From DB1 sp049323655 (GTDB lineage Bacteria; Desulfobacterota; Desulfobulbia; Desulfobulbales; SURF-16): a stretch of DNA of 64,000 bases. The notes under the pieces are model-generated. The model was not told where the DNA came from, ran no database searches, and saw nothing but the letters and a program-made list of their open reading frames with translations. Positions within the stretch are counted from its first letter, which is position 1. Each line of letters begins with the position of its first letter. The DNA lies in assembly GCA_049323655.1 (NCBI GenBank), contig JBMONO010000009.1, forward strand, positions 62,001 through 126,000, given 5' to 3'. The position numbers and the translations under genes are program-made. Below, piece by piece: positions 8,279 to 17,346 of the stretch.

Positions 8279-8671
8279 TTATGCCTTGTTGCTGAGATAT
8301 TTCGGTGGCGGTCCCGCCCCCTGCTCGAGACGATAGCCCTTGAGGACGGTCTTTCCCCGACGCAATCCGTTCAGCTCCCGGCGAAGCGCCGCCAATCGCC
8401 CGTCCACCTGACTTCTGAGGGTTTCCTCATCATGGAGAATTTCCCGCATCAGGGCTTGCACCTGGGCGGCCGCCCGGCCCGCTCCATCCAGCAGAGTCGG
8501 ATCAAAATGCTCCAACCGTTGCTGTAAACGGCAAAAGGCCCGTTGCCGTTTCTCGGTCCACTCCTGCACGTTGCCGAGCCGCCCTTCGGCAAGAAGGGCG
8601 GCGTGCTGGCGCTGCAAGGCGGCAAATTCCTCCAGGGCGGCAATCAGCTCTCCCTCTTGTCCGTCATCCAC
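8279..8671 (-). CDS. FliT/FlgN-like flagellar chaperone
   Basis: A helical, Glu/Gln/Arg-rich protein of 130 aa from a GTG at 8671 (MDDGQEGELIAALEEF), chosen because GGAGG lies 5 nt upstream. A TTG at 8710 would add 13 residues but has no ribosome site. No catalytic motif. Length, predicted long helices (ALEEFAALQRQHAALL, QVQALMREILHDEETL) and position between fliS and flaG fit a FliT- or FlgN-type export chaperone for FliD or the hook-filament junction proteins. The assignment rests mainly on context. Confidence 0.6.
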   Translation of the reverse strand: MDDGQEGELIAALEEFAALQRQHAALLAEGRLGNVQEWTEKRQRAFCRLQQRLEHFDPTLLDGAGRAAAQVQALMREILHDEETLRSQVDGRLAALRRELNGLRRGKTVLKGYRLEQGAGPPPKYLSNKA

Positions 8672-8796
8672 CTTCACCTCCACCACCGTTTCGGCTAAGC
8701 CGTTGAGCAAAAACTATTTGAACATTTTATTCTCCCATACGACATAAGGAGTCGCATGGGAGAGGCATAATGGTACAGGTTATTTCCGCACGGCTC

Positions 8797-9285
8797 CTAA
8801 ATGGAGAAAGAAACCCCGGAGGAGAACGCACCCTTCCGTTCGACTTCTCCGGTCATGCCGGCAGTCGCCCCGCCACAGGCATCCAGGGCGCCGGCATCCT
8901 TTCTTTCCAGTTCCGCCATCGCGGTTTCTTCCCAGATCTCCTTCAACCGCCTGATATAACTGATGGTCTGTCGCACGATCTGCCCGTCATTGTTCGCCGA
9001 GGCCTTGGGTAACTCCAGCAGAATCGCACTATAGAGCCCGCGCAGGAAAAGGGCGGCATCGGATCCGTCATCTTCCTTGACCGAGGCATTGAGTTCGGTG
9101 ATGATGGCAATGGCCTTACCGAGATTTTCTCCCTTGAGCTGCGGATTGCTCTTCTCAATGCCGATCAGCGCCATGTCAAGATGAATCAGGGCACGCTCAT
9201 ACATGAGGTGGATAAGCTTGACCGGGTGAATTTTCGACTGGCCTTCGGTTTGTCGGTAGGCATTGCGGGCTTTGGCTGCATTCAT
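8797..9285 (-). CDS. fliS: Flagellin export chaperone FliS
   Basis: 162 aa from the ATG at 9285, selected because GAGGAGAG lies just upstream; longer in-frame readings lack a ribosome site. Features: N-terminal AKARNAYRQTEGQSK, 'KLIHLMYERALIHLDMA', and 'SYIRRLKEIWEETA' near the end, all typical of FliS. It binds the flagellin C-terminus and prevents cytoplasmic polymerisation before export. The C-terminal ~35 residues beyond the usual four-helix bundle are Gly/Ala-rich. Located 45 bp after fliD. Confidence 0.93.
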   Translation of the reverse strand: MNAAKARNAYRQTEGQSKIHPVKLIHLMYERALIHLDMALIGIEKSNPQLKGENLGKAIAIITELNASVKEDDGSDAALFLRGLYSAILLELPKASANNDGQIVRQTISYIRRLKEIWEETAMAELERKDAGALDACGGATAGMTGEVERKGAFSSGVSFSI

Positions 9286-9330
9286 GCGTCTCTCCTCTGT
9301 GGACCATTCTTCATCAGACACCATCTGCCA

Positions 9331-11046
9331 TTATTTGTCGCGACCGCCCCATGCCTTGGCGATGCTGTCAAACTGGTTGGCAAGATACCCTGACAACGAT
9401 GTCATCTGATTCATGTAGCGATCCAACTCGATAAATTGTTTGGTCAGCAGTTCGTATTTTTTATCAAGACGATTCGTTTCCTGCTCGATCTTCAATTTGA
9501 GGTCAGTGATGCGGACCTGGGCCGAACTTTTCTCGCCTTCGATCTGTCCTCCCGCCCCGGTGATGTAACGCAACTGATCGTTGACCCTGTCGGCAAAGCC
9601 CTCGATATTGCGGTCGCTGTCGCCCAGAAAAAAGGCGCTGACCCCGTCGGGGTTGTCGGCCAGGGCCTGGTCGAACATTTCTTCATTTAAGGAGATGGAG
9701 CCATCACGATTGAACTCCAGTCCGAGATCAAAGAGGGAACGGATAGCGCCGGTCCCGTCCGCCAGCACGGAAGATGTCATCAACCGCTGCAGGGTGTACG
9801 GCAGATCCCGCACCGTGGTGCGGGCCAGCACGCCGAACTCCTCTGTTTCGCTGTCGTAACCGGTGGTCGTTTTTATCTCGGTCAGGGCGGCATTATAGGC
9901 AGTGACCAGACTTTCGACCATCTCCCGGATTGCTTCATCGTTTTTACTGATGGTGATGGTGGCGCTGCCTGCTTTTTCGAGATTGATGGTCAGGCCGGAG
10001 ACAATGTCGGACACCGTGTTGGACTGGCGCTGATAGTTGACGCCGTCCACCGCGAACTGGGCATTGAGCGACGCGCCGCCCGCTCCCTCCTGCTCGGCCA
10101 TCAGCATATCCGGCAACTGGGAGAGAAAGGAGATGCGGCCGGCCTCGCCGGTCGTGCCGGATTGCAGGCTCAGCCGGTACGGGGTGGCGGCATCGCCGTC
10201 ATTGATCACCTTCGCAGTGACCCCGGAATTATCGGCAGCGCCGTTGATGAGATCAGCGAGCCCGGCCAGGGTGGTGTCGGCGGCCACGGCAATGGAGACC
10301 ACGTCGCCGTCGCCCACCTTGTAAAACAAGGTCTTGTCCGGCGCGGCGAAATCGAGATCCGCCAGGGTCTCGCTGATCGCCACCCGATTGGTCTCGCCGG
10401 TGCCGCCGCTGACATCGCTTTTGACCCGCAAAAATGTCTCACCATTAAGCTCATAGGTTTCGGCGGTGACGAGCCGACCATTGTCGCCGCCGCCGACGTT
10501 ATCAACATGGCTGTTGATGGCGGTCACCAGGTCGTTCATCGTCATGTCGCCGGCAATGGCGAGCGAAATGGTATCCGCGCCGGCAAAGGTGATGTCGAGC
10601 GTTTCCCCGGCCCGGGCGACGATATCGACGGCCGGATCAGCCACGCCGCTGCCGGATTCCGCGCTCACCGGCACATAGACGCTGGTGCCCGTATCCGCCA
10701 TGCCGGCGGATGACAGCCAGGAGCTGCGGGAGGCCACCTTGGTGACATCAAGCGACAGGGTCTGGGCCGTGGTGCCGTCCAGTACCGTCGCCCTGGCGAC
10801 CTTTTCATCGGAACTGATGACGCTGCGGCCGAGAAAGGAGCCGGACAGGGAGAGTTTGAGCGCCGCGCTTTTCAGGGACAACAGCTTGCTGTTGACGGTG
10901 GAAAGGCCGGTCAGCCGGTTTTCAAATCTGGTGATTTCGGTCTGCTTGCGATTGACGACCTGCTGATCGATCTTGCGGAGATCCTCCAGCATACCCTGAA
11001 GATCGATGCCTGATCCGACGCCAAGCGTTGTGATTGCACCAGCCAT
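9331..11046 (-). CDS. fliD: Flagellar hook-associated protein 2 / filament cap FliD
   Basis: 571 aa. The N-terminal FliD_N module starts MAGAITTLGVGSGIDLQGML, with the coiled 'LRKIDQQVVNRKQTEI'. Middle residues hold a flagellin_IN-type segment (GDMTMNDLVTAINSH). The C-terminal FliD_C module includes 'VSDIVSGLTINLEKAG', and the end is a coiled coil with 'LLTKQFIELDRYMNQM'. The protein forms the cap that folds exported flagellin at the filament tip. GGGGAGG precedes the ATG, and a sigma-28-like promoter lies about 55 nt upstream. Confidence 0.95.
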   Translation of the reverse strand: MAGAITTLGVGSGIDLQGMLEDLRKIDQQVVNRKQTEITRFENRLTGLSTVNSKLLSLKSAALKLSLSGSFLGRSVISSDEKVARATVLDGTTAQTLSLDVTKVASRSSWLSSAGMADTGTSVYVPVSAESGSGVADPAVDIVARAGETLDITFAGADTISLAIAGDMTMNDLVTAINSHVDNVGGGDNGRLVTAETYELNGETFLRVKSDVSGGTGETNRVAISETLADLDFAAPDKTLFYKVGDGDVVSIAVAADTTLAGLADLINGAADNSGVTAKVINDGDAATPYRLSLQSGTTGEAGRISFLSQLPDMLMAEQEGAGGASLNAQFAVDGVNYQRQSNTVSDIVSGLTINLEKAGSATITISKNDEAIREMVESLVTAYNAALTEIKTTTGYDSETEEFGVLARTTVRDLPYTLQRLMTSSVLADGTGAIRSLFDLGLEFNRDGSISLNEEMFDQALADNPDGVSAFFLGDSDRNIEGFADRVNDQLRYITGAGGQIEGEKSSAQVRITDLKLKIEQETNRLDKKYELLTKQFIELDRYMNQMTSLSGYLANQFDSIAKAWGGRDK

Positions 11047-11100
11047 ATCTGCCTCCCCATGAATGGCGATAGCCGTCCTTCGCCTTTTTCCTACAGTATA

Positions 11101-11128
11101 CTATCGACATCCGGACCGGAGAACTTGA
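11101..11128 (-). promoter_or_regulatory. Candidate sigma-28 (FliA) promoter for fliD
   Basis: Reading the minus strand, TCAAGTTC-N12-GTCGATAG resembles the FliA consensus TAAAGTTT-N11-GCCGATAA (6/8 in each box). It lies about 55 nt upstream of the fliD start. Confidence 0.45.
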
Positions 11129-11185
11129 ATTTTTTTTACCGATCGTTCGCAGACCTGCGCCCCTCTATCTCCCTGGCGCGCGCCA

Positions 11186-11221
11186 CGAAAAAGGGGTGGC
11201 GGCCTCATCGCCGCCACCCCT
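11186..11221 (-). terminator. Rho-independent terminator of fliC
   Basis: On the minus strand, about 70 nt after the fliC stop, GGGGTGGCGGC and GCCGCCACCCC form a long GC stem followed by TTTTT. It separates fliC from fliD, which therefore needs its own promoter. Confidence 0.9.
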
Positions 11222-11291
11222 GTTGAGGTTTTCATCAACTCCCGCTTCAACGCTGCAACGTTCACACGTTTCAACGTTTTTCAACCACCCA

Positions 11292-13715
11292 TTATCCCTG
11301 CAGCAGACTCAGAACGTTCTGGGCGCTGGCATTGGCCTGGGCCATGGCAAAGGTGCTGGCCTGAGTCAGAATCTGCATCTTGGAGAAGTTAGCCGACTCC
11401 TCGGCAAAGTCAACGTCACGGATCGCCGATTCCGCGGCCGAGATGTTGACCCGGGTGACCGAGACGTTGGAGATGGTCGCGGTCAACTGGTTCTGGACGG
11501 AACCGAGGTCGGAACGAACCTTGTCGAGATCCTTCAGGGCCGAATCCGCCACCGTGATGGCGATCTGGGCGTCTTCCTGGGTGAGCACGCTCAAGCTGGA
11601 CAGACGGTTGGTTTCGGTGTCCGCCACCTTGGTGCCCGAGGCGCCGCCGGCGTTGGCCGCCAGGGTGGAACCGGACTGAATAACCGAATCCTTCGCGATA
11701 GTCATATCATTCGCCAGGGTTTGATCACCGGTGGTGACATAATCACGCTCAAGGGTTGTTCCGGCGGTAATGGTAACGGTACTGCCGCCGGCATCCAGCA
11801 CGTTCATGTCATTGGTCAGCACCGTTCCCTGGGCCAGAGTACTGCCGCTTTTCAGAATAGACCCGGCTGCCAGACTGACCGCATTCTGCGCCGTCAGAGT
11901 GCTGCCGGCGGCGGTCACGACGTTGCCGCCCAGGGTGGAACCGGCGGCAAGGGTACTAGCCGTGGCAATGGTGGAGCCTGACTCGAGAGCCGTTGCCTGG
12001 GTGGTAGTCAACGCAGCGGTGGTCGTGACATTGCCGCCGACCTGACTGCCGGCAAGCAGGGTTGAGCCTGTCGCCTCGATCGTGCTTCCAGCCTTGACGG
12101 TCATATCCTGGGTCAATGTCGTGTTGCCGGCAGTGACCAGATCCACGCCAAAATAGGAACCGGTATTCAGGGTGCTGCTATTATTAAGAACAGTGCCATG
12201 GGCCACGACCATATCGGAACTCAGAGTCACGGCGGAGGCAGCCAGGGTCGTATCCGCGTTGAGCACGGTGCCGGCCTTGATCGTGTCGCCATTGCTATCG
12301 ACAAGATCCTGGGTGACAACGGTACCGGCCGCCAGGGTGGAGCTTGCCGCCAGAGTGGAGCCTGCGGTCAGCAGGGCCGCGCCGGTGGTGGTATAAGTGG
12401 CGGCGGAGGTGGTGAACTTGCCGCCCAGCACCGAGCCGGACTCGATAGTCGATGTACCGCCGATGGTGGAACCGGCCTTGATAACGGAATCATAGGTACC
12501 GGAAATATTGGCGGTAAAGTTGGTATCACCGACCAGATTGCCGCCGATGGTGGTGCCGGCCGCCAAGGTACTTGCCGAGGCGATGGTGGAGCCGGCCGCC
12601 AGGGTGGAGTCTATAATAGTGCTCATGGCACTGGCGGTGGTGACATTGGTGGTGAAGTCGGTAGCCGAACCGCCGGCCAGGTCTGTTACGAGCAGCTCGT
12701 TGGCGCCATACTGGGTCAACTGGATATGACCGAAGGTGCTCATGTTGGAGCCGGCCAGTACGGTGCCGGTGCCGCCGGTGACGGAGATCGCCCTACCGTC
12801 GGTGGAGGTCAGGGTCAACTTGCCGTCTGCGCTGGTGCTGGCAACGACACCGTGATCAGCGGTTTTATTGTTGATCGCCTTGACCAGAGCACCATCGGCA
12901 TCATTATCGCTGACCGTTACCTTGCCGATGGAGACGCCGTTGATGGCGAAATCGGAACCGGTGGTGCCGGCGGCAACCGAATTGGCGCTGGTGGACTCAA
13001 CCACCGCCTTGGCGGAGATACCGAGCACGTCGGAAAGCTTATTGATGGCATCCTGGAGCGCGCCCATGCTGTTTTCGCGACTGTTGTTCGCCTTAATGTC
13101 AACCGCTTCAACGCTGAAGGCCTTGCTCTGCAGGTTGCTGTAGATGGAAAGCTGGACCGTGCCGCCCGACGAGTTGGTCAGTGACAGATTACCGGAGGTG
13201 ACGTGGCCTATCTTGTTTGACTCCGAGGAGCCGATGGAGATTGAGACCGTCTCACCGGAGTAGGCGCCGACCTGGAACTTCTTGTTGGTGAAGTTACCGG
13301 AGAGCAGTTTCTGATTATTGAACGAGGTGGTGCGAGCGATCATATCAAGCTCTTCCAGCAGCTTGGTGATGTCCGACTGGATCGCCTTCCGGGATTCGGT
13401 GGTCTGTCCGTCCTGGGCAGCCTGAATCGCCTTGGTTTTGATGGTGTTGACGATGTTGATGGACTCTTCCAGGGCACCGTCAGCGGTCTGCACCATGGCG
13501 ATACCGTCGTTGGCGTTCCTGATCGCCTGGCCGAGACCAAGGGCCTGGGACTTCAACGAGTCGGCAATGGCCATGCCCGAAGCATCATCGGCGGCGCGAT
13601 TGATGCGCAGACCGGATGAGAGCTTCTCCAGGGATGACGACAAGGCGTTGTCGTTTTTCACCATGTTTTTGTGGGCACTGAGCGCTGCGATGTTGGTGTT
13701 GATGCGTAATGCCAT
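11292..13715 (-). CDS. fliC: Flagellin with large repeat-rich variable domain
   Basis: 807 aa, far longer than a minimal flagellin. The conserved N-terminal D0/D1 starts MALRINTNIAALSAHKNM and includes 'GLRINRAADDASGMAIAD'. A flagellin hook-IN-like segment covers about residues 255-325. Residues about 335-690 are a Ser/Thr/Gly/Ala insert built from many degenerate units of the type STLAAGSTIGGNV. The C-terminal D1/D0 ends with 'QILTQASTFAMAQANASAQNVLSLLQG'-type sequence. GGAGG lies just before the ATG. A possible weak sigma-28 -10 (CGCGATAA, minus strand, 13800-13807) has no good -35. The insert would be surface exposed and is rich in potential O-glycosylation sites, which fits the divergent glycan island. 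Confidence 0.95.
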   Translation of the reverse strand: MALRINTNIAALSAHKNMVKNDNALSSSLEKLSSGLRINRAADDASGMAIADSLKSQALGLGQAIRNANDGIAMVQTADGALEESINIVNTIKTKAIQAAQDGQTTESRKAIQSDITKLLEELDMIARTTSFNNQKLLSGNFTNKKFQVGAYSGETVSISIGSSESNKIGHVTSGNLSLTNSSGGTVQLSIYSNLQSKAFSVEAVDIKANNSRENSMGALQDAINKLSDVLGISAKAVVESTSANSVAAGTTGSDFAINGVSIGKVTVSDNDADGALVKAINNKTADHGVVASTSADGKLTLTSTDGRAISVTGGTGTVLAGSNMSTFGHIQLTQYGANELLVTDLAGGSATDFTTNVTTASAMSTIIDSTLAAGSTIASASTLAAGTTIGGNLVGDTNFTANISGTYDSVIKAGSTIGGTSTIESGSVLGGKFTTSAATYTTTGAALLTAGSTLAASSTLAAGTVVTQDLVDSNGDTIKAGTVLNADTTLAASAVTLSSDMVVAHGTVLNNSSTLNTGSYFGVDLVTAGNTTLTQDMTVKAGSTIEATGSTLLAGSQVGGNVTTTAALTTTQATALESGSTIATASTLAAGSTLGGNVVTAAGSTLTAQNAVSLAAGSILKSGSTLAQGTVLTNDMNVLDAGGSTVTITAGTTLERDYVTTGDQTLANDMTIAKDSVIQSGSTLAANAGGASGTKVADTETNRLSSLSVLTQEDAQIAITVADSALKDLDKVRSDLGSVQNQLTATISNVSVTRVNISAAESAIRDVDFAEESANFSKMQILTQASTFAMAQANASAQNVLSLLQG

Positions 13716-14035
13716 GATTTTTCCTCCATGAGAGTGAGATTGGGAATCCTTTCCCGTGTGTTACGTGAAAAAGTTGTAAAACAGAATCCTGAAGATTTTT
13801 TATCGCGGAATTACCACCTCCTTCTGTTTTCTTTGTATTTACATGCGTACAAGTCGTTTTCAATGTGCTTATCGGCCCATCTTTTCTTCTCTTGAATTTT
13901 TTTTCCTCTTACTCCAAACAGATAAAAACCTTTACAACAGCCGGCCCTTACGCAACAATACACAACAAACGGGTATATTTATTGCAGACAACCCACCGCA
14001 CATCATCAAAAGTCTGCCGGCAACGGAAAACACAA
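13716..14035. promoter_or_regulatory. Divergent fliC / glycan-island intergenic region
   Basis: About 320 bp without a supported gene. The part near fliC holds its ribosome site and a weak CGCGATAA box; the AT-rich remainder presumably holds the leader of the plus-strand transferase. Longer in-frame readings of the transferase from 13865 lack a ribosome site and look non-coding. Confidence 0.4.
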
Positions 14036-17000
14036 ATGAAAAAAAAACAAAAACACCACCGATCCGAGACCGGGCCTTATGCCGGAACACGGCAACTAAC
14101 GGCATCCGCCATCATAACGCACCTGCAGAACGCCGTGGGATTGCAAAACAGCGGAGAATTTTCCCGGGCAAAAAAAATTTACCGGGAGGTCCTGGCAACA
14201 GATCCCACCAATCAGGACGCCCTGCACCTGAGCGGTCTGATCGCCATTCATGATCAAAAATTTGACACCGCCAGAGAACTCATCAACCGGGCCATTGCCA
14301 GGGCGCCGCACATTGCGGTTTTCCACATCAGCCTCGGCGCGGCCCTGGCCGGTCTGCGCGACTATGAGGGCGCGGCGGACGCCTTCCGCCGCGCCCTCCA
14401 CCTTGATCCGGACAACACCGAGGCGCTGTTTCAGCTTGGCAATCTCCACAAGAACCAAGGCAAATTCACGGAAGCCCAATCCTGCTACCGGCAGGTTCTG
14501 CGCCAGCTGCCGAACCATGTCGCCACATTGAACAATCTTGGCAACATCCACAAGGATCTCGGCAGATTCACCGAGGCCATCACCTGCTACCGCCAGGCCA
14601 TTGCCGCCGATCCCACGGTTGCCGATCTCTACATTAATCTGGGCAACGCCTACAAAGATATGCTGATGCCGCAGGAGGCGATCAACAGCTATCTAAAGGC
14701 CATTGAGGTCCGCCCCGACTTTCCGGATCCCTACAACAATATCGGCTATGTTCTCCAGCATACCGGCAAGCTGCACGATGCCCTCGACTACTACCAAAAG
14801 GCTTTGAACATTCATCCCGATCTGCCCGAGGTCTACCATAATCTCGGCAACGTCCACAAGGACATGGGGCACTTTCCGGAGGCGATCGCCGCCTATCGCA
14901 AAGCGGTCGCATTGCGGCCGGATTTCGTCAACGCCCACACCAACATCCTCTTTGCCATGAACTATGACGAAAAGGCCGACCCCACAGCAATGCTCCGCGA
15001 GGCACACCAATGGTGGACGCAGCAGGCGGCGCATCTGGCTGATCGCTATCACCTGACCAACGACCCAGATCCGGACCGCCGGCTGCGCATCGGGTACGTC
15101 TCGCCCGATTTCTGCATCCATTCGGTGAGTTTTTTCTTTCTCTCCCTGTTGGAAGCACATGACAATAATCAGTTTGAGATCTTCTGCTATTCCGATACCC
15201 CGCGGCCCGATGCCATGACTGCCCGCCTCCAGGGCCTTGCCCATCACTGGCGGCAGACAACCGGACTGCCGGATGAGGCGGTCGCCGATCAGATCCAGGC
15301 CGACGCCATCGACATCCTTTTTGACCTGACCGGGCATACTGCTCACAACCGCCTGCTGGTCTTTGCCCGCCGACCGGCACCGGTCCAGGTTGCCTGGCTT
15401 GGCTACCCGAACACTACCGGCGTCGCCACCATTGGCTACCGCATCACCGATGCCATTGCCGATCCTCCCGGCACCTCCGACCCCTTTTATACGGAAAAGC
15501 TGGTTCGTCTGCCCGGCTGCTTTCTCTGTTACTCGCCGCCGGAAAGCGCCCCGGCCATCGGCACACTCCCCGCCGAGGGGCAGGGGACAATCACCTTCGG
15601 CTCATTCAACAACATCACCAAAACCTCGGAATCGGTGATCCGACTCTGGTGCGACATCCTTCACCAGGTGCAGGATTCGCGCATCCTGCTGAAAAGCATC
15701 GTCTTCGAGGATCCCGCCACCCGACAGCGTTATCTCGACATCTTTCACCGCTACGGCATTTCCCCCAATCGGATTTTCCTCAAAAAACGGACCGCCTCCA
15801 CCGAAGAACATCTCAGTCTCTACAATGAGGTGGACATCGGCCTTGACCCCTTTCCCTACAACGGCACCACCACCACCTGCGAGGCGCTGTGGATGGGGGT
15901 GCCGGTCATCGCCCTGCGGGGCGACCTGCACTGCGCCCGGGTAAGCGCCAGCATCCTGACCAGCTGCACATTGAACCATCTGATCGCCGAAAACCCGGAG
16001 GAATATGTCCGCAAGGCGGTGGCCCTGGCCAATGACCGCGAACAACTGCGCGGGTTCAGAACCCATGCCCGCGCCATCCTTGCCGCCTCTGTTCTCTGCG
16101 ACAAGCGACGTTTCGCCCAGGAGATGGAAGCGGCCTTACGGGCCATGTGGCGTGACTGGTGCGCAACAATCACCCCCCGGGCCGACATCCATCAGGAGAA
16201 CACCATGACAACAGACACGGCGGCCAAGTTGAACAGCAAAGGCGAGGAACTTTTCGGCGAAGGACGCATCGCTGAGGCGGAGGCCCTCTTTGTCCGGGCC
16301 ATTGCCCTTGATCCGGCCTGCGCCACCGCCTTTAACAATCTCGGCGTCCTCCATTATCATCGCGCCGAGTACGACGAGGCCCTGCGCTGCTTCCGCAAGA
16401 CCCTGGAGATCGCCCCGGAGGGCGGCGCCGCCCTGGAAAATATCGGCGAGCTGCTCAAGGCGGTGCAGGGCGCATCGCCCCCTCTTGCCGCAGATCCCGG
16501 CCAACCGACCGAAAGCCGGGAGACGATCATGGCCGGCATCAATGCCTTTCCCTTCTGGTACCACAAAATCGAGCTGCCGGGCGGCATTGTCACGCCTGGC
16601 TATGCCCCCATTGATGCCGCCGCCTATCGTATTCCGGCCGATCTTTCCGGTAAACGGGTGCTCGATGTCGGGGCATGGGACGGCTACTGGAGCTTCGCGG
16701 CCCTGAAAAGGGGGGCGCGGGAGGTGGTCGCCATCGACGACTTCAGCGATTACCTGGGCTCGCTGGAAAAACGCGACCGCAAGGCGTGGGAGACCTTTGA
16801 TTTCTGCAAAAAACAGCTCGGCTACGGCGACGACCGCTGCAAGCGCATGGAAATGACCGTCTACGAGGCAGACGAAGCCAGGCTTGGTCGGTTCGACGTC
16901 ATCTTCTTCTTTGGCACCCTCTACCACCTCCGCTATCCGCTCCTCGCCCTTGATCGGCTCGCCGCCCTCTGTGACGGCGAAATCTTTGTCGAAACCGCCA

Positions 17001-17266
17001 TCCTCGACGATTTCAGCCCATACAACGGCGGCCTGGGCAAGGGATATCCCGGTCGCCAGATGGTGATGGAGTTCTATCCGGGCAAGGAATATGGCAATAA
17101 TGAGACCAACTGGTGGGCCCCCACCCTCTATTGCCTGATCAACATGGTCCAGGCCGCCGGCTTCAGCAACTGCCGCGGCTGGAAACTGACCGACAGCCCG
17201 GGGGAACTGCCGCATTGCCGGGGATTCGCCTATGGCAACAAATGGCAAGAGCAGCACAGCGCATAA
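14036..17266 (+). CDS. SPINDLY/OGT-type TPR glycosyltransferase fused to TPR-methyltransferase
   Basis: 1076 aa from ATG 14036 (MKKKQKHH, GGAAAA upstream). Residues about 30-330 are tandem TPRs. Residues about 350-710 form a GT41-like catalytic region: 'LRIGYVSPDFCIHSVSFFF', 'DILFDLTGHTAHNRL', 'VQVAWLGYPNTTG', 'DIGLDPFPYNGTTTTCEAL'. Such proteins normally end near 'EMEAALRAMWRDW'. Here the frame continues into two more TPRs and a SAM methyltransferase (FPFWYHKIELPGG, VLDVGAWDGYWSF) related to CmoB/DUF1698. The second part has its own ATG at 16205 preceded by AGGAG, so it may also be made separately. As the first island gene, divergent from fliC, it is a good candidate for attaching or modifying sugar on flagellin in the cytoplasm. 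Substrate unproven. Confidence 0.88.
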   Translation: MKKKQKHHRSETGPYAGTRQLTASAIITHLQNAVGLQNSGEFSRAKKIYREVLATDPTNQDALHLSGLIAIHDQKFDTARELINRAIARAPHIAVFHISLGAALAGLRDYEGAADAFRRALHLDPDNTEALFQLGNLHKNQGKFTEAQSCYRQVLRQLPNHVATLNNLGNIHKDLGRFTEAITCYRQAIAADPTVADLYINLGNAYKDMLMPQEAINSYLKAIEVRPDFPDPYNNIGYVLQHTGKLHDALDYYQKALNIHPDLPEVYHNLGNVHKDMGHFPEAIAAYRKAVALRPDFVNAHTNILFAMNYDEKADPTAMLREAHQWWTQQAAHLADRYHLTNDPDPDRRLRIGYVSPDFCIHSVSFFFLSLLEAHDNNQFEIFCYSDTPRPDAMTARLQGLAHHWRQTTGLPDEAVADQIQADAIDILFDLTGHTAHNRLLVFARRPAPVQVAWLGYPNTTGVATIGYRITDAIADPPGTSDPFYTEKLVRLPGCFLCYSPPESAPAIGTLPAEGQGTITFGSFNNITKTSESVIRLWCDILHQVQDSRILLKSIVFEDPATRQRYLDIFHRYGISPNRIFLKKRTASTEEHLSLYNEVDIGLDPFPYNGTTTTCEALWMGVPVIALRGDLHCARVSASILTSCTLNHLIAENPEEYVRKAVALANDREQLRGFRTHARAILAASVLCDKRRFAQEMEAALRAMWRDWCATITPRADIHQENTMTTDTAAKLNSKGEELFGEGRIAEAEALFVRAIALDPACATAFNNLGVLHYHRAEYDEALRCFRKTLEIAPEGGAALENIGELLKAVQGASPPLAADPGQPTESRETIMAGINAFPFWYHKIELPGGIVTPGYAPIDAAAYRIPADLSGKRVLDVGAWDGYWSFAALKRGAREVVAIDDFSDYLGSLEKRDRKAWETFDFCKKQLGYGDDRCKRMEMTVYEADEARLGRFDVIFFFGTLYHLRYPLLALDRLAALCDGEIFVETAILDDFSPYNGGLGKGYPGRQMVMEFYPGKEYGNNETNWWAPTLYCLINMVQAAGFSNCRGWKLTDSPGELPHCRGFAYGNKWQEQHSA
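16192..16207 (+). promoter_or_regulatory. Internal ribosome site and ATG at the fusion junction
   Basis: AGGAG, six spacer bases, then ATG lies in frame inside the fused gene, exactly between the glycosyltransferase C-terminus and the second TPR/methyltransferase part. It reads as the start signal of a formerly separate gene. Confidence 0.6.
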
Positions 17267-17346
17267 CGAGGCTTTCGGGACTTCATGGCCGCCGCACCAG
17301 CAAAGTCGCGCTCTGCGCACGAATACATTGACGCGCCATAACAGGA

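Noticed and set aside
12198..13184. Gly-rich plus frame over fliC
   Set aside because: Antisense of the Ala/Ser/Thr/Gly repeats; the low complexity is a by-product of flagellin repeats.
13865..14035. N-terminal extension of the OGT-like protein
   Set aside because: No ribosome site, atypical composition, and overlap with the fliC upstream region; ATG 14036 fits better.
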